Source of the DNA: an uncultured Lachnospiraceae bacterium
GTDB lineage: Bacteria > Bacillota > Clostridia > Lachnospirales > Lachnospiraceae
Length of the DNA: 64,000 bases
Direction: 5' to 3'
Assembly (NCBI GenBank): GCA_934352055.1
Contig: CAKRJY010000003.1
Location: forward strand, 1 to 64,000
Shown in pieces: positions 17,019 through 24,478 of the stretch (positions are counted from its first letter, which is position 1; each line of letters opens with the position of its first letter). Position numbers and translations under genes: made by a program. The notes beneath the pieces are model-generated. The model ran no database searches. It was given only the letters and a program-made list of their open reading frames with translations, and was not told the origin of the DNA.

Positions 17019-18509
17019 ATGGTATATAACTTTAATTTAGGCATAGGATGGGCAAGCAGTGGAGTAGAATACGCACAAAGCTATCGTGCAAACTTACTTC
17101 GTAAAGCTAATATTCCGGCAAAATTTATTTTCACTGATATGTTTCCAAAAGATAACATAGAGCATATGACGAAAAATATCGGATTCTTGGATGAAGAAAT
17201 TATCTGGCTTTATACATTCTTTACCGATGTTGTGACATCACCGGTTGTGTTTACAAAGGAAGCGTTTGAAAAGACATTACCGGATACAGATTATGAATTG
17301 ACCAGAACAGATGGTATCTGTCGTTATGTGTTTAAAGAAAAAGATTGTTTTTACACAGCCTATATGGCAGATGAGACGAGCAATCTGGTGCACAGGGTAG
17401 AAATCGTTTCCCATGGTTGTCTTGTTCGAAAGGATTTTTATACATATTGCAAGACGTTTTCTGAATATTTTGCGCCGCTCGATGGGCAGGCACATTTATA
17501 TGGCAGAACCTTTTTTAATGAAGATGGTTCGGTGGCATTTGAAGAAGTGATTGATGACGAACAGGTAATTTATAAATTTAAAGATGAAGTGATTTATTCC
17601 AAGGAAGCATTGGTAGGTCTTTTGGTAAGACGACTGGAATTAAAAGCAGATGATGTGGTTTTGATTGACAGGACAACAGGCATCGGTCAGGCAATACTGG
17701 AAAATTGCGGCGATGCGAAGGTCGGTATTGTGATTCATGCAGATCATTTCAGTGAAAACGGAACCGATGAAAACAATATTTTGTGGAATAATTATTATGA
17801 GTATGCATTTTCACAGACAGAACACATAGATTTTTATATAACTGCAACAGATGCCCAGAAGAATATATTGGCAGATCAGTTTGCAAAATATTGCAATAAG
17901 ACACCGCGCATTGTGACGATTCCGGTTGGAAGTCTGGATACACTAAAGTATCCGCAAGAATCAAGAAAGCGTCATGCGATTGTGACAGCCTCACGTCTTG
18001 CAAGTGAAAAACATTGTGATTGGATCGTAGAGGCACTGGCTCTGGCAAGAGAGGAAGTACCGGATATTTCGTTGGATATTTATGGGGTTGGACCAGAGAA
18101 AAATAAGATTCAGTCCACCATACAAAGACTTGCGTGTGAGGATTGTGTCCGTCTGATGGGGCAGCACAATATGAATGAGGTGTATGTGACATATGAGGCT
18201 TATGTGGGAGCATCACAGAGCGAAGGATTTGGACTCAGCCTGATGGAAGCAATCGGATCAGGACTGCCAATCATAGGATTTGATGTGCGCTATGGAAATC
18301 AGACTTTTGTTGATCAGGGGCAAAATGGCTATAAGATTGCCATTACAGATGAAATGGATCAAAAAGAAAAGGTGCAGTATCTTGCAAAGGCAATCATTCA
18401 GTTGTTTACAAAAGATGATGTGAATGCTTTTATAGATCATTCCTATCAAAAAGCGGAAGAATATCTGACCGAGGAGGTGGTAAAGCGATGGATACAGCTG
18501 CTAAAATAA
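17019..18509 (+). CDS. gtfA: Adhesin O-GlcNAc transferase catalytic subunit GtfA (Gtf1)
   Basis: The 496-residue protein has a GT-B glycosyltransferase fold. It opens with MVYNFNLGIGWASSGVEYAQ, as is characteristic of GtfA. An inserted beta domain spans about 70-200 (YFAPLDGQAHLYGRTFFNEDGSV). A GT4-type C-terminal domain carries RLASEKHCDWIVEAL and the E-x7-E motif in SEGFGLSLMEA. With GtfB it transfers GlcNAc from UDP-GlcNAc to Ser/Thr of the adhesin in the cytosol before export. It lies 20 bases after secA2, and its end overlaps the start of gtfB. Confidence 0.93.
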   Translation: MVYNFNLGIGWASSGVEYAQSYRANLLRKANIPAKFIFTDMFPKDNIEHMTKNIGFLDEEIIWLYTFFTDVVTSPVVFTKEAFEKTLPDTDYELTRTDGICRYVFKEKDCFYTAYMADETSNLVHRVEIVSHGCLVRKDFYTYCKTFSEYFAPLDGQAHLYGRTFFNEDGSVAFEEVIDDEQVIYKFKDEVIYSKEALVGLLVRRLELKADDVVLIDRTTGIGQAILENCGDAKVGIVIHADHFSENGTDENNILWNNYYEYAFSQTEHIDFYITATDAQKNILADQFAKYCNKTPRIVTIPVGSLDTLKYPQESRKRHAIVTASRLASEKHCDWIVEALALAREEVPDISLDIYGVGPEKNKIQSTIQRLACEDCVRLMGQHNMNEVYVTYEAYVGASQSEGFGLSLMEAIGSGLPIIGFDVRYGNQTFVDQGQNGYKIAITDEMDQKEKVQYLAKAIIQLFTKDDVNAFIDHSYQKAEEYLTEEVVKRWIQLLK

Positions 18510-19831
18510 CATTGCTGTTTGATACTTTTTCAGAGCAAAGCCAGAATTTATATAACAGTTTTCGACTTGCAGACCGGAAGTTTCAGGCGGTTGTTATTGA
18601 AGATGATGGATTTTTGCCGGAAGGCATTTTATCCGTCTATGGTGGCTTGGCCGGGTATGATGATATAAAAAGAACAGAAGATAAAAGACCATTGTATTTT
18701 AATCAGATTGCAGTGCCAAAGTATTGGCAGATTGAAGGAAATAATACGAGCGCAAGAGTTCTAAACCACGAAAATGAGGTGGCACGTATCTTTTACGCAG
18801 ATCCGAAGCAGAAAAGACTGGTACGTGTGGTCGACTGGCTGGATGATCAGGGCGTTGTGCGTCTGAGTGAACATTACAATAAATATGGAGAAATATACTG
18901 TCATACGATTTTTAATAAAAAAGGGCAGAAGGTTGCAAGAAAGTTCTTTTCCCTGCAGGGAGAGGAAAAAGTGGTGGAAAACTTTGTGACAAATGATTTT
19001 ATTGTGTCATGGGAAGGAAAAGAAATTGTCCTTCATACAAAGACAGAACTCATTTGTTTCTACTTGCGATGCAAGGGATTAGACCAATCGGCCATCTATT
19101 ACAACTCTTTGTCAACGCCATTTTTTGCTGCAGAAGAATTGCCGGAAAACGGATATCAGGATATCCTGTTTTGGAACGAACCAATTCGGGAGGAAATCCC
19201 GGGAAATATGCAATATATATTGCAACAGCACGCTAAAAGATGCAAACAGATTTATGTACAGCGCCAGGATGCGTACGATAAACTGATGGCTCTTGGTGCG
19301 TCAGAAAAGATGGTAAAAAAACTAGGATATGTGTATGATTTTGTTAGGGAAAATAAACACAGGGCAAAAGCATTAATCTGTACGAACTCCGACCGTATTG
19401 CACATATCAATGACATTGTGCAACAGGTTCCGCAAATGCATTTTTCCATTGCTGCATTTACGGAAATGTCCTCAAAGTTAATGAGCTTAGGAGATTGCCC
19501 CAATGTTTCACTTTATCCGAATGTAAAGCAAAATACGTTGGAGCAATTATTTGAAGAATGTGACTTCTATTTAGACATCAACTATGAAAATGAAATTGCA
19601 GATGCGGTTCATCAGGCATTTTTGCAGAATCAGCTTATTGTAGGATTTGATGAAACAAGGCATAACGCCTTATATACGGCAGATACAAATTTGTTTAGCG
19701 TAAATGATTATCAGGATATGATAGATGCGCTGAATGCAACCTTGCAAATGCCGCAGATTATTGATGAGGCATTAAAAAAGCAGAGAAACAGTGCACTTGC
19801 AGAACCGGTTTCATGTTATGAAAATTTATAA
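18488..19831 (+). CDS. gtfB: Adhesin glycosylation co-factor GtfB (Gtf2)
   Basis: The 447-residue partner of GtfA has a GT-B-like fold with the same inserted beta domain (RPLYFNQIAVPKYWQI, DDQGVVRLSEHYNKYGEIY, FNKKGQKVARKFFS) but no E-x7-E catalytic motif near the C-terminus. GtfB acts as the substrate-binding chaperone subunit of the tetrameric O-GlcNAc transferase. The ATG overlaps gtfA by 22 bases, and GAGGAGGTGG lies about 8 bases upstream. No further glycosyltransferases are present at the locus, so longer glycans would need genes elsewhere. Confidence 0.92.
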   Translation: MDTAAKITLLFDTFSEQSQNLYNSFRLADRKFQAVVIEDDGFLPEGILSVYGGLAGYDDIKRTEDKRPLYFNQIAVPKYWQIEGNNTSARVLNHENEVARIFYADPKQKRLVRVVDWLDDQGVVRLSEHYNKYGEIYCHTIFNKKGQKVARKFFSLQGEEKVVENFVTNDFIVSWEGKEIVLHTKTELICFYLRCKGLDQSAIYYNSLSTPFFAAEELPENGYQDILFWNEPIREEIPGNMQYILQQHAKRCKQIYVQRQDAYDKLMALGASEKMVKKLGYVYDFVRENKHRAKALICTNSDRIAHINDIVQQVPQMHFSIAAFTEMSSKLMSLGDCPNVSLYPNVKQNTLEQLFEECDFYLDINYENEIADAVHQAFLQNQLIVGFDETRHNALYTADTNLFSVNDYQDMIDALNATLQMPQIIDEALKKQRNSALAEPVSCYENL

Positions 19832-19856
19832 AAAAGGAATCAAAGAGAGGTAAAAG

Positions 19857-20351
19857 ATGAAAGCAGAGAGCATAAAAAAAAGAGCATTAACAGTAGCAGG
19901 TTATCTATGCCTGACCATTGTCTTATTGGCGGTTATTCCGGTATTTCTTCCGCAGTTTTTTGGATATAGATATACGACATACTTGGTAAGTACAGACACA
20001 ACAAAACAGGTTTCAGAACCAAAAACGTTAGTTTATGTGGAAAATATGGATAATGCAGCATATGAAGCAGGAAATATTGTTGCAGTGTTGTCAGATAAAA
20101 CAAAACGTGTAGATGTATATACCGTTGCATCGAATGATGGAAAAGAAGCTTTGACAATGAAATCCGGTGAGAAAGTGCAATATGATAAAGTGGCAGGTCA
20201 TGTGGCAGCAAAATTGCCGATTGTTGGATTTTTAGGTCAGATTTGTTTCTCTATTGTAGGGATGATCGCATTGGTTATCATTTTTGTTATAGCAATCGCA
20301 TGCCTTACTTATGGAAATAAAATAGCAAAAGAAATGAACGATAACAAATAA
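19857..20351 (+). CDS. Signal-peptidase-like (SipW-shaped) membrane protein lacking visible catalytic residues
   Basis: The 164-residue protein has one N-terminal transmembrane helix (about 12-36), an extracytoplasmic domain of about 85 residues, and a second helix (about 127-152). This is the layout of SipW/ER-type signal peptidases. The end of the domain reads YDKVAGHVAAKLPIVGFLG, like the conserved DxVxGKVxxxIPxLGYL of that family, and EAGNIVAVLS resembles the VGDVIxF strand. The Ser-Met-Glu-Pro box and the following His are missing, so it is probably not an active peptidase. It lies 26 bases after gtfB. The tie to export of the adhesin is inference; it might guide or replace a signal peptidase, or act as a small channel subunit. 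Confidence 0.55.
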   Translation: MKAESIKKRALTVAGYLCLTIVLLAVIPVFLPQFFGYRYTTYLVSTDTTKQVSEPKTLVYVENMDNAAYEAGNIVAVLSDKTKRVDVYTVASNDGKEALTMKSGEKVQYDKVAGHVAAKLPIVGFLGQICFSIVGMIALVIIFVIAIACLTYGNKIAKEMNDNK

Positions 20352-20375
20352 AACAGACACCAAGGAGAATAAATT

Positions 20376-21860
20376 ATGCCAGTATTTGACTTTGCAGATA
20401 AACCCCAGGAAGAAAATAAAAGTGCATGTACGTACCATGTTTTTGCATCAAATGAACCTTTTGCTGATGCACAACATCCGATTCTGATTTTGGATCACAC
20501 CAAAAGGGAATGGAAGCATCATGCCAATGGAACGTTTCTGAATCCTAACACGCGCACGGCATTTGCTTTTGAAGAGGAAGATGGTGTTGTGAATGCAGAT
20601 ATTCTGTGTGTGGATTCCCGCTTTGTGAGTCTTTTGAAATGGTTAGGGGAGAATCATATTCAGGTACAGCTATCAGGAGCACATACAGCACAGGGGTATG
20701 CGGTGTATCGTATCCGGGAAATTGCATCCGGAACGGGAACCAAATTATCTGCAGAGGATGGCTTTTTGCAATATATGATGGAACGGCTTTTTGCTAGTAG
20801 TGCGCCGGAGAATGTGGAAGAAGAGGATGCACCGGATGAATCAGGGGATGATATGAAGCTGACGAGCATCCAAAGCATTACGGATTTCATGACTTGTGCA
20901 GGAAAAACATTGCCAGACCATATCCGTTTGTGGGCAAGAAGAAATCTTGCGGTTGCAAAATCACATGAGGTTTCTCCGGAAGAGCGTCGTCATGCACAGC
21001 GAGCACTGTCCATCATGATGAATATTCAATGGAAAAATCAATATTTCGAGGCAATCGATCCGGTGGAAGCAAGAAAAATTCTGGATGAAGAATTATATGG
21101 CATGGAGCGTGTGAAACAAAGAATTATTGAGACCATTATTCAAATCAACCGCACGCATACATTGCCGGCATATGGTCTTCTTTTGATCGGACCGGCGGGG
21201 ACCGGAAAATCGCAGATTGCGTATGCTGTGGCACGTATTCTTCGTATGCCATGGACGACGCTTGACATGTCATCCATCAACGATCCGGAACAATTGACAG
21301 GAAGTTCGAGAATCTATGCAAATGCAAAACCGGGAATTATCATGGATGCATTTGCAATGGCAGGGGAATCCAATCTTGTTTTTATCATCAATGAATTAGA
21401 TAAAGCAGCATCTGGAAAAGGAAATGGAAATCCTGCAGATGTTCTTTTAACACTGTTGGATAATCTTGGGTTTACAGATAACTATATGGAATGTATGATT
21501 CCAACAAATGGTGTTTATCCAATTGCAACAGCAAATGACCGGGAACAGATTAGCGCACCACTCATGTCACGATTTGCAGTGATCGAGATACCGGATTACA
21601 CCGACGAAGAAAAGAAGATCATTTTCTCACGGTTTGCATTGCCAAAAGTATTAAAGCGTATCGGCATGCGCAGTGAAGAATGTGTCTTGTCTGAGGAAGC
21701 ACTGGATAAGGTGATTGAACTTTACGCCAATACCTCAGGTATTCGTGATCTGGAACAGGCGGCAGAACATATCGCCGCAAATGCCCTGTATCAGATCGAG
21801 GTGGATCAGAAGGAGCAGGTCGTGTTTGATGCGGAAATGATCGAAAAATTATTAGGTTAG
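20376..21860 (+). CDS. Lon-like AAA+ ATPase without protease domain
   Basis: The 494-residue protein has an unrecognised N-terminal half (1-230, with an acidic linker near 145-160) and a AAA+ module closest to Lon: EARKILDEELYGMERVKQRI, Walker A GPAGTGKS at 272-279, GSSRIYANAKPGIIMDAF, sensor 1 in ATAND, arginine finger in MSRF, and sensor 2 in SGIRDLEQ. The chain ends right after the small AAA domain, so the Ser-Lys protease part is absent. Walker B reads FIINELDK where Lon has LLDEIDK, so Asp is replaced by Asn while the catalytic Glu stays. It is the last gene in line with the accessory Sec genes. Unfoldase, chaperone or assembly roles are possible; function is unknown. Confidence 0.75.
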   Translation: MPVFDFADKPQEENKSACTYHVFASNEPFADAQHPILILDHTKREWKHHANGTFLNPNTRTAFAFEEEDGVVNADILCVDSRFVSLLKWLGENHIQVQLSGAHTAQGYAVYRIREIASGTGTKLSAEDGFLQYMMERLFASSAPENVEEEDAPDESGDDMKLTSIQSITDFMTCAGKTLPDHIRLWARRNLAVAKSHEVSPEERRHAQRALSIMMNIQWKNQYFEAIDPVEARKILDEELYGMERVKQRIIETIIQINRTHTLPAYGLLLIGPAGTGKSQIAYAVARILRMPWTTLDMSSINDPEQLTGSSRIYANAKPGIIMDAFAMAGESNLVFIINELDKAASGKGNGNPADVLLTLLDNLGFTDNYMECMIPTNGVYPIATANDREQISAPLMSRFAVIEIPDYTDEEKKIIFSRFALPKVLKRIGMRSEECVLSEEALDKVIELYANTSGIRDLEQAAEHIAANALYQIEVDQKEQVVFDAEMIEKLLG

Positions 21861-21872
21861 GAATAAGAAAAG

Positions 21873-23312
21873 ATGGATAGATTTTCTGCAATCGTTACCC
21901 AGATGGATGATGCCATCTGGAGTATGCTTTTGGTGGCACTGTGTCTGGGAGTGGGGCTCTTTTTATCATTGCGTATGCGTTTTCCACAACTGCGCCTTTT
22001 AAAAGAGATGGTCCGTGTCCTTAAAAACGGAGAGGAAGACGGAAATGGCATCACGCCTTTCCAGGCATTTGCAACCACTGTTGGAGCAAGAGTTGGGATG
22101 GGAAATATTGCCGGTGTTGCATCGGCAATTTTTTATGGCGGTCCGGGCGCGATTTTCTGGATGTGGATCATTGCCATTATCGGTGCGGCATCTGCATTTA
22201 CGGAGTCGACGCTGGCGCAGGCATATAAAGTACGCCATGCCGGTGGTGAGTTTGTCGGCGGTCCGGCATATTACATAGAACGTGGCTTAAAGTGTAAGCC
22301 TTATGCCATTCTTTTTGCCGTGGTCGCATTCTTAGGACCGGGCGTTTTGATGCCGGGAGTCCAGATCAACTCTTTGGTGACGGTTTTTGAGGAGGCTTTT
22401 TCGGTTGATAAAGTCATTGTTGGCGTCATCTGCTGTATTGTACTTGCAATTGTTGTCTTTGGCAGTATCAAGCGCATTGCAAGGATCGCAGAACTTTTGG
22501 CACCCCTGATGTGCGCCGTTTATATGGGACTTGCTGTCATCATTCTTGCTATGAATATCACAAGGGTTCCGGCAACCCTTGCTATGATCTTTCAGTCAGC
22601 CTTTGGTTTGCAGCCTCTGTTTGGCGGTATTCTGGGATCTGCCATTGCCTGGGGTGTCAAGCGTGGCATTTATTCCAATGAGGCGGGCATGGGCTGTGGT
22701 GCCATCGTATCGGCAGCAGCAGAGTGTTCCCACCCGGCAAAGCAGGGGCTGGTGCAGGCATTTTCCATTTATGTAGATACCCTTCTGGTCGGTACTTCTA
22801 CGGCACTGATCATTCTTTTGACCGGTACTTTTGATGTGACGGACGGCGCGGGAAACCTGCTCTTAGATCAGACCGGAGGCATAGAGGCTGGGATCAAGTG
22901 GACCCAGCACGCCCTGATGTCCTCTTATGGTTCCTGGAGTGGTAAACTTCTGGCGGTCATTATCGTTTTATTTGTCTTTACCTCCATGACCGGCTATTGC
23001 TATCAGGCAGAGGCGAATATCCGTTATCTGACCGGAGGCAATGAACGTGCCATTACCTTATGCCGCATGATCTTTGTACTGGCATCCTTTATGGGCTGTC
23101 TGGTCAGCGCAGATGCCATGTGGGCACTGGGAGATATCGGCTATGGACTGATGGCATGGGCAAATATCATTGCTATTTTATTGTTATCCAAACAGGCTTC
23201 TGCCATTTTAAAGGATTACGAAGTACAGAAAAAAGAGAAAAAGCGCCCGGTATTTGACCCGGCAAAATTTGGCATTTCTGATGACAGCGGGGCATGGGCG
23301 AAAGGAAAGTAG
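21873..23312 (+). CDS. Sodium/alanine symporter (AGCS family)
   Basis: The 479-residue polytopic protein has the AGCS signatures FATTVGARVGMGNIAGVASAI, GPGAIFWMW, GGPAYYIERGLK and GIYSNEAGMG. Family members import alanine, glycine or serine with Na+ or H+; the exact substrate cannot be read. It begins 12 bases after the AAA+ gene with a weak AGGA site. Codon choice shifts here to GC-richer forms (many ATC, CTG, CCG, GCC), unlike the AT-rich accessory Sec genes. The AEC transporter downstream shares this bias, so the pair may have a separate history. Confidence 0.92.
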   Translation: MDRFSAIVTQMDDAIWSMLLVALCLGVGLFLSLRMRFPQLRLLKEMVRVLKNGEEDGNGITPFQAFATTVGARVGMGNIAGVASAIFYGGPGAIFWMWIIAIIGAASAFTESTLAQAYKVRHAGGEFVGGPAYYIERGLKCKPYAILFAVVAFLGPGVLMPGVQINSLVTVFEEAFSVDKVIVGVICCIVLAIVVFGSIKRIARIAELLAPLMCAVYMGLAVIILAMNITRVPATLAMIFQSAFGLQPLFGGILGSAIAWGVKRGIYSNEAGMGCGAIVSAAAECSHPAKQGLVQAFSIYVDTLLVGTSTALIILLTGTFDVTDGAGNLLLDQTGGIEAGIKWTQHALMSSYGSWSGKLLAVIIVLFVFTSMTGYCYQAEANIRYLTGGNERAITLCRMIFVLASFMGCLVSADAMWALGDIGYGLMAWANIIAILLLSKQASAILKDYEVQKKEKKRPVFDPAKFGISDDSGAWAKGK

Positions 23313-23324
23313 GAAAAAAGAAAG

Positions 23325-24254
23325 ATGGATTTTTTTGTAGTTTTACAACAGATGCTGGCATTGTTTGCCATGATCTTTATCGGATTTTATGCATATAAGG
23401 TACACTGGGTGACACAGGATACGTCCGACCGCCTGTCAAAATTGCTGGTCAACATCCTAAATCCTGCACTCCTGATCAATGGCGTTCTGGATAAGACGGT
23501 CGTTGCGCAAACAGACCTTTTGCTGGAAAATCTTTTCTATATAGTCCTTTATTTTGTGCTTTTGATCGGACTTTCTTTTCCAATCGCTAAAGTCTTACGG
23601 GTGGGAAAGATGGAGAACCGTTACCAGTTGATGCTGATCTTTTCTAATGTGGGATTTATGGGTATTCCGGTGCTGCGTTCCATCTTTGGAAACGGCTGTG
23701 TGATCTACATTACCTTTTATATACTGATCTACAATATTTTGATCTATACGCTGGGGATCGCTTTTGCCCAGAGAAGTCTGCCAAAAGAGGAACGGAAAAA
23801 TGCGGTCAAAGAGATGATTAATCCAGGAACGGTTTCTGCTGTCTTTGCCATTCTTATTTTTGTATTTCACCCTACAATCCCACAGGGAGCCGTGACCTTC
23901 TTTGATTATGTTGGCAATGCCGTGATTCCGTTTTCCATGATCATCATTGGCATATCCATTGCACAGATGCCTTGGAAAGAGATCTTCGGGCATGCAAAAC
24001 TTTACATTTTTAGTGCTATCAAACTTCTTGTCATCCCAATTCTTTGCGCCATTCTGCTGCGCCCGCTCAAGAGGGATACCATGCTCTTTGCCATCTTTAT
24101 CCTCATGCTTGCCATGCCATCGGGCAGTATCATCGCCATGATCGTCCGGGAGTATGGCGGAAAGACAGAGGAAGAGGACATATGCAGCAAGGGCGTTTTG
24201 ATGACAACGCTTTTCTCCATCATTACCATTCCGATCGTGGTACTTTTTCTATAA
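23325..24254 (+). CDS. AEC-family (auxin efflux carrier-like) transporter
   Basis: The 309-residue protein has ten hydrophobic segments in two five-helix halves. The family patterns LLVNILNPALLINGVLD, FSNVGFMGIPVL and the late MLAMPSGSIIAMIVREYGG are all visible. Bacterial AEC carriers move organic acids such as malate or malonate, or amino acids; the substrate is not predictable. It starts 12 bases after the AGCS symporter and ends before a hairpin array and terminator, so the two form a unit. Confidence 0.88.
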   Translation: MDFFVVLQQMLALFAMIFIGFYAYKVHWVTQDTSDRLSKLLVNILNPALLINGVLDKTVVAQTDLLLENLFYIVLYFVLLIGLSFPIAKVLRVGKMENRYQLMLIFSNVGFMGIPVLRSIFGNGCVIYITFYILIYNILIYTLGIAFAQRSLPKEERKNAVKEMINPGTVSAVFAILIFVFHPTIPQGAVTFFDYVGNAVIPFSMIIIGISIAQMPWKEIFGHAKLYIFSAIKLLVIPILCAILLRPLKRDTMLFAIFILMLAMPSGSIIAMIVREYGGKTEEEDICSKGVLMTTLFSIITIPIVVLFL

Positions 24255-24265
24255 AAGATCAAAAA

Positions 24266-24336
24266 AGGCACTAACGTGCCACTGATGCGCACTCGCGCGA
24301 AACTGTAGATTGTCGCAAGCGACCGCGCTCGGCACG
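24266..24336 (+). repeat. Tandem array of short GC-rich hairpins
   Basis: Within about 70 bases lie four small inverted repeats: GGCAC/GTGCC around TAAC, GCGC/GCGC around ACTC, GTCG/CGAC around CAAG, and CTCG/CGAG around GCA. They are far more GC-rich than the flanks and run straight into the terminator. The element may be an extended terminator or a dispersed intergenic repeat. Confidence 0.6.
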
Positions 24337-24364
24337 AGAATGTGCTTTGGCACATTCTTTTTTT
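24337..24364 (+). terminator. Rho-independent terminator after the transporter pair
   Basis: AGAATGTGC (24337-24345) pairs with GCACATTCT (24350-24358) around a TTTG loop, followed by a T-run. It closes the AGCS-AEC unit. Confidence 0.9.
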
Positions 24365-24478
24365 ATTTGTCGAAAATAGACGAAAAATGTAGAAATTATA
24401 CAGAATCAGTATATACATCCTGGAAAATTATGATAAAATAAACGTGAAATAGTATATATTTTTACGGAGGAAGTCTCT

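Noticed and set aside
24365..24478. A riboswitch or flagellar sigma promoter before the chemoreceptor
   Set aside because: The AT-rich stretch shows only loose GACGAAAAAT-like repeats; no known riboswitch core or sigma-D motif could be read.
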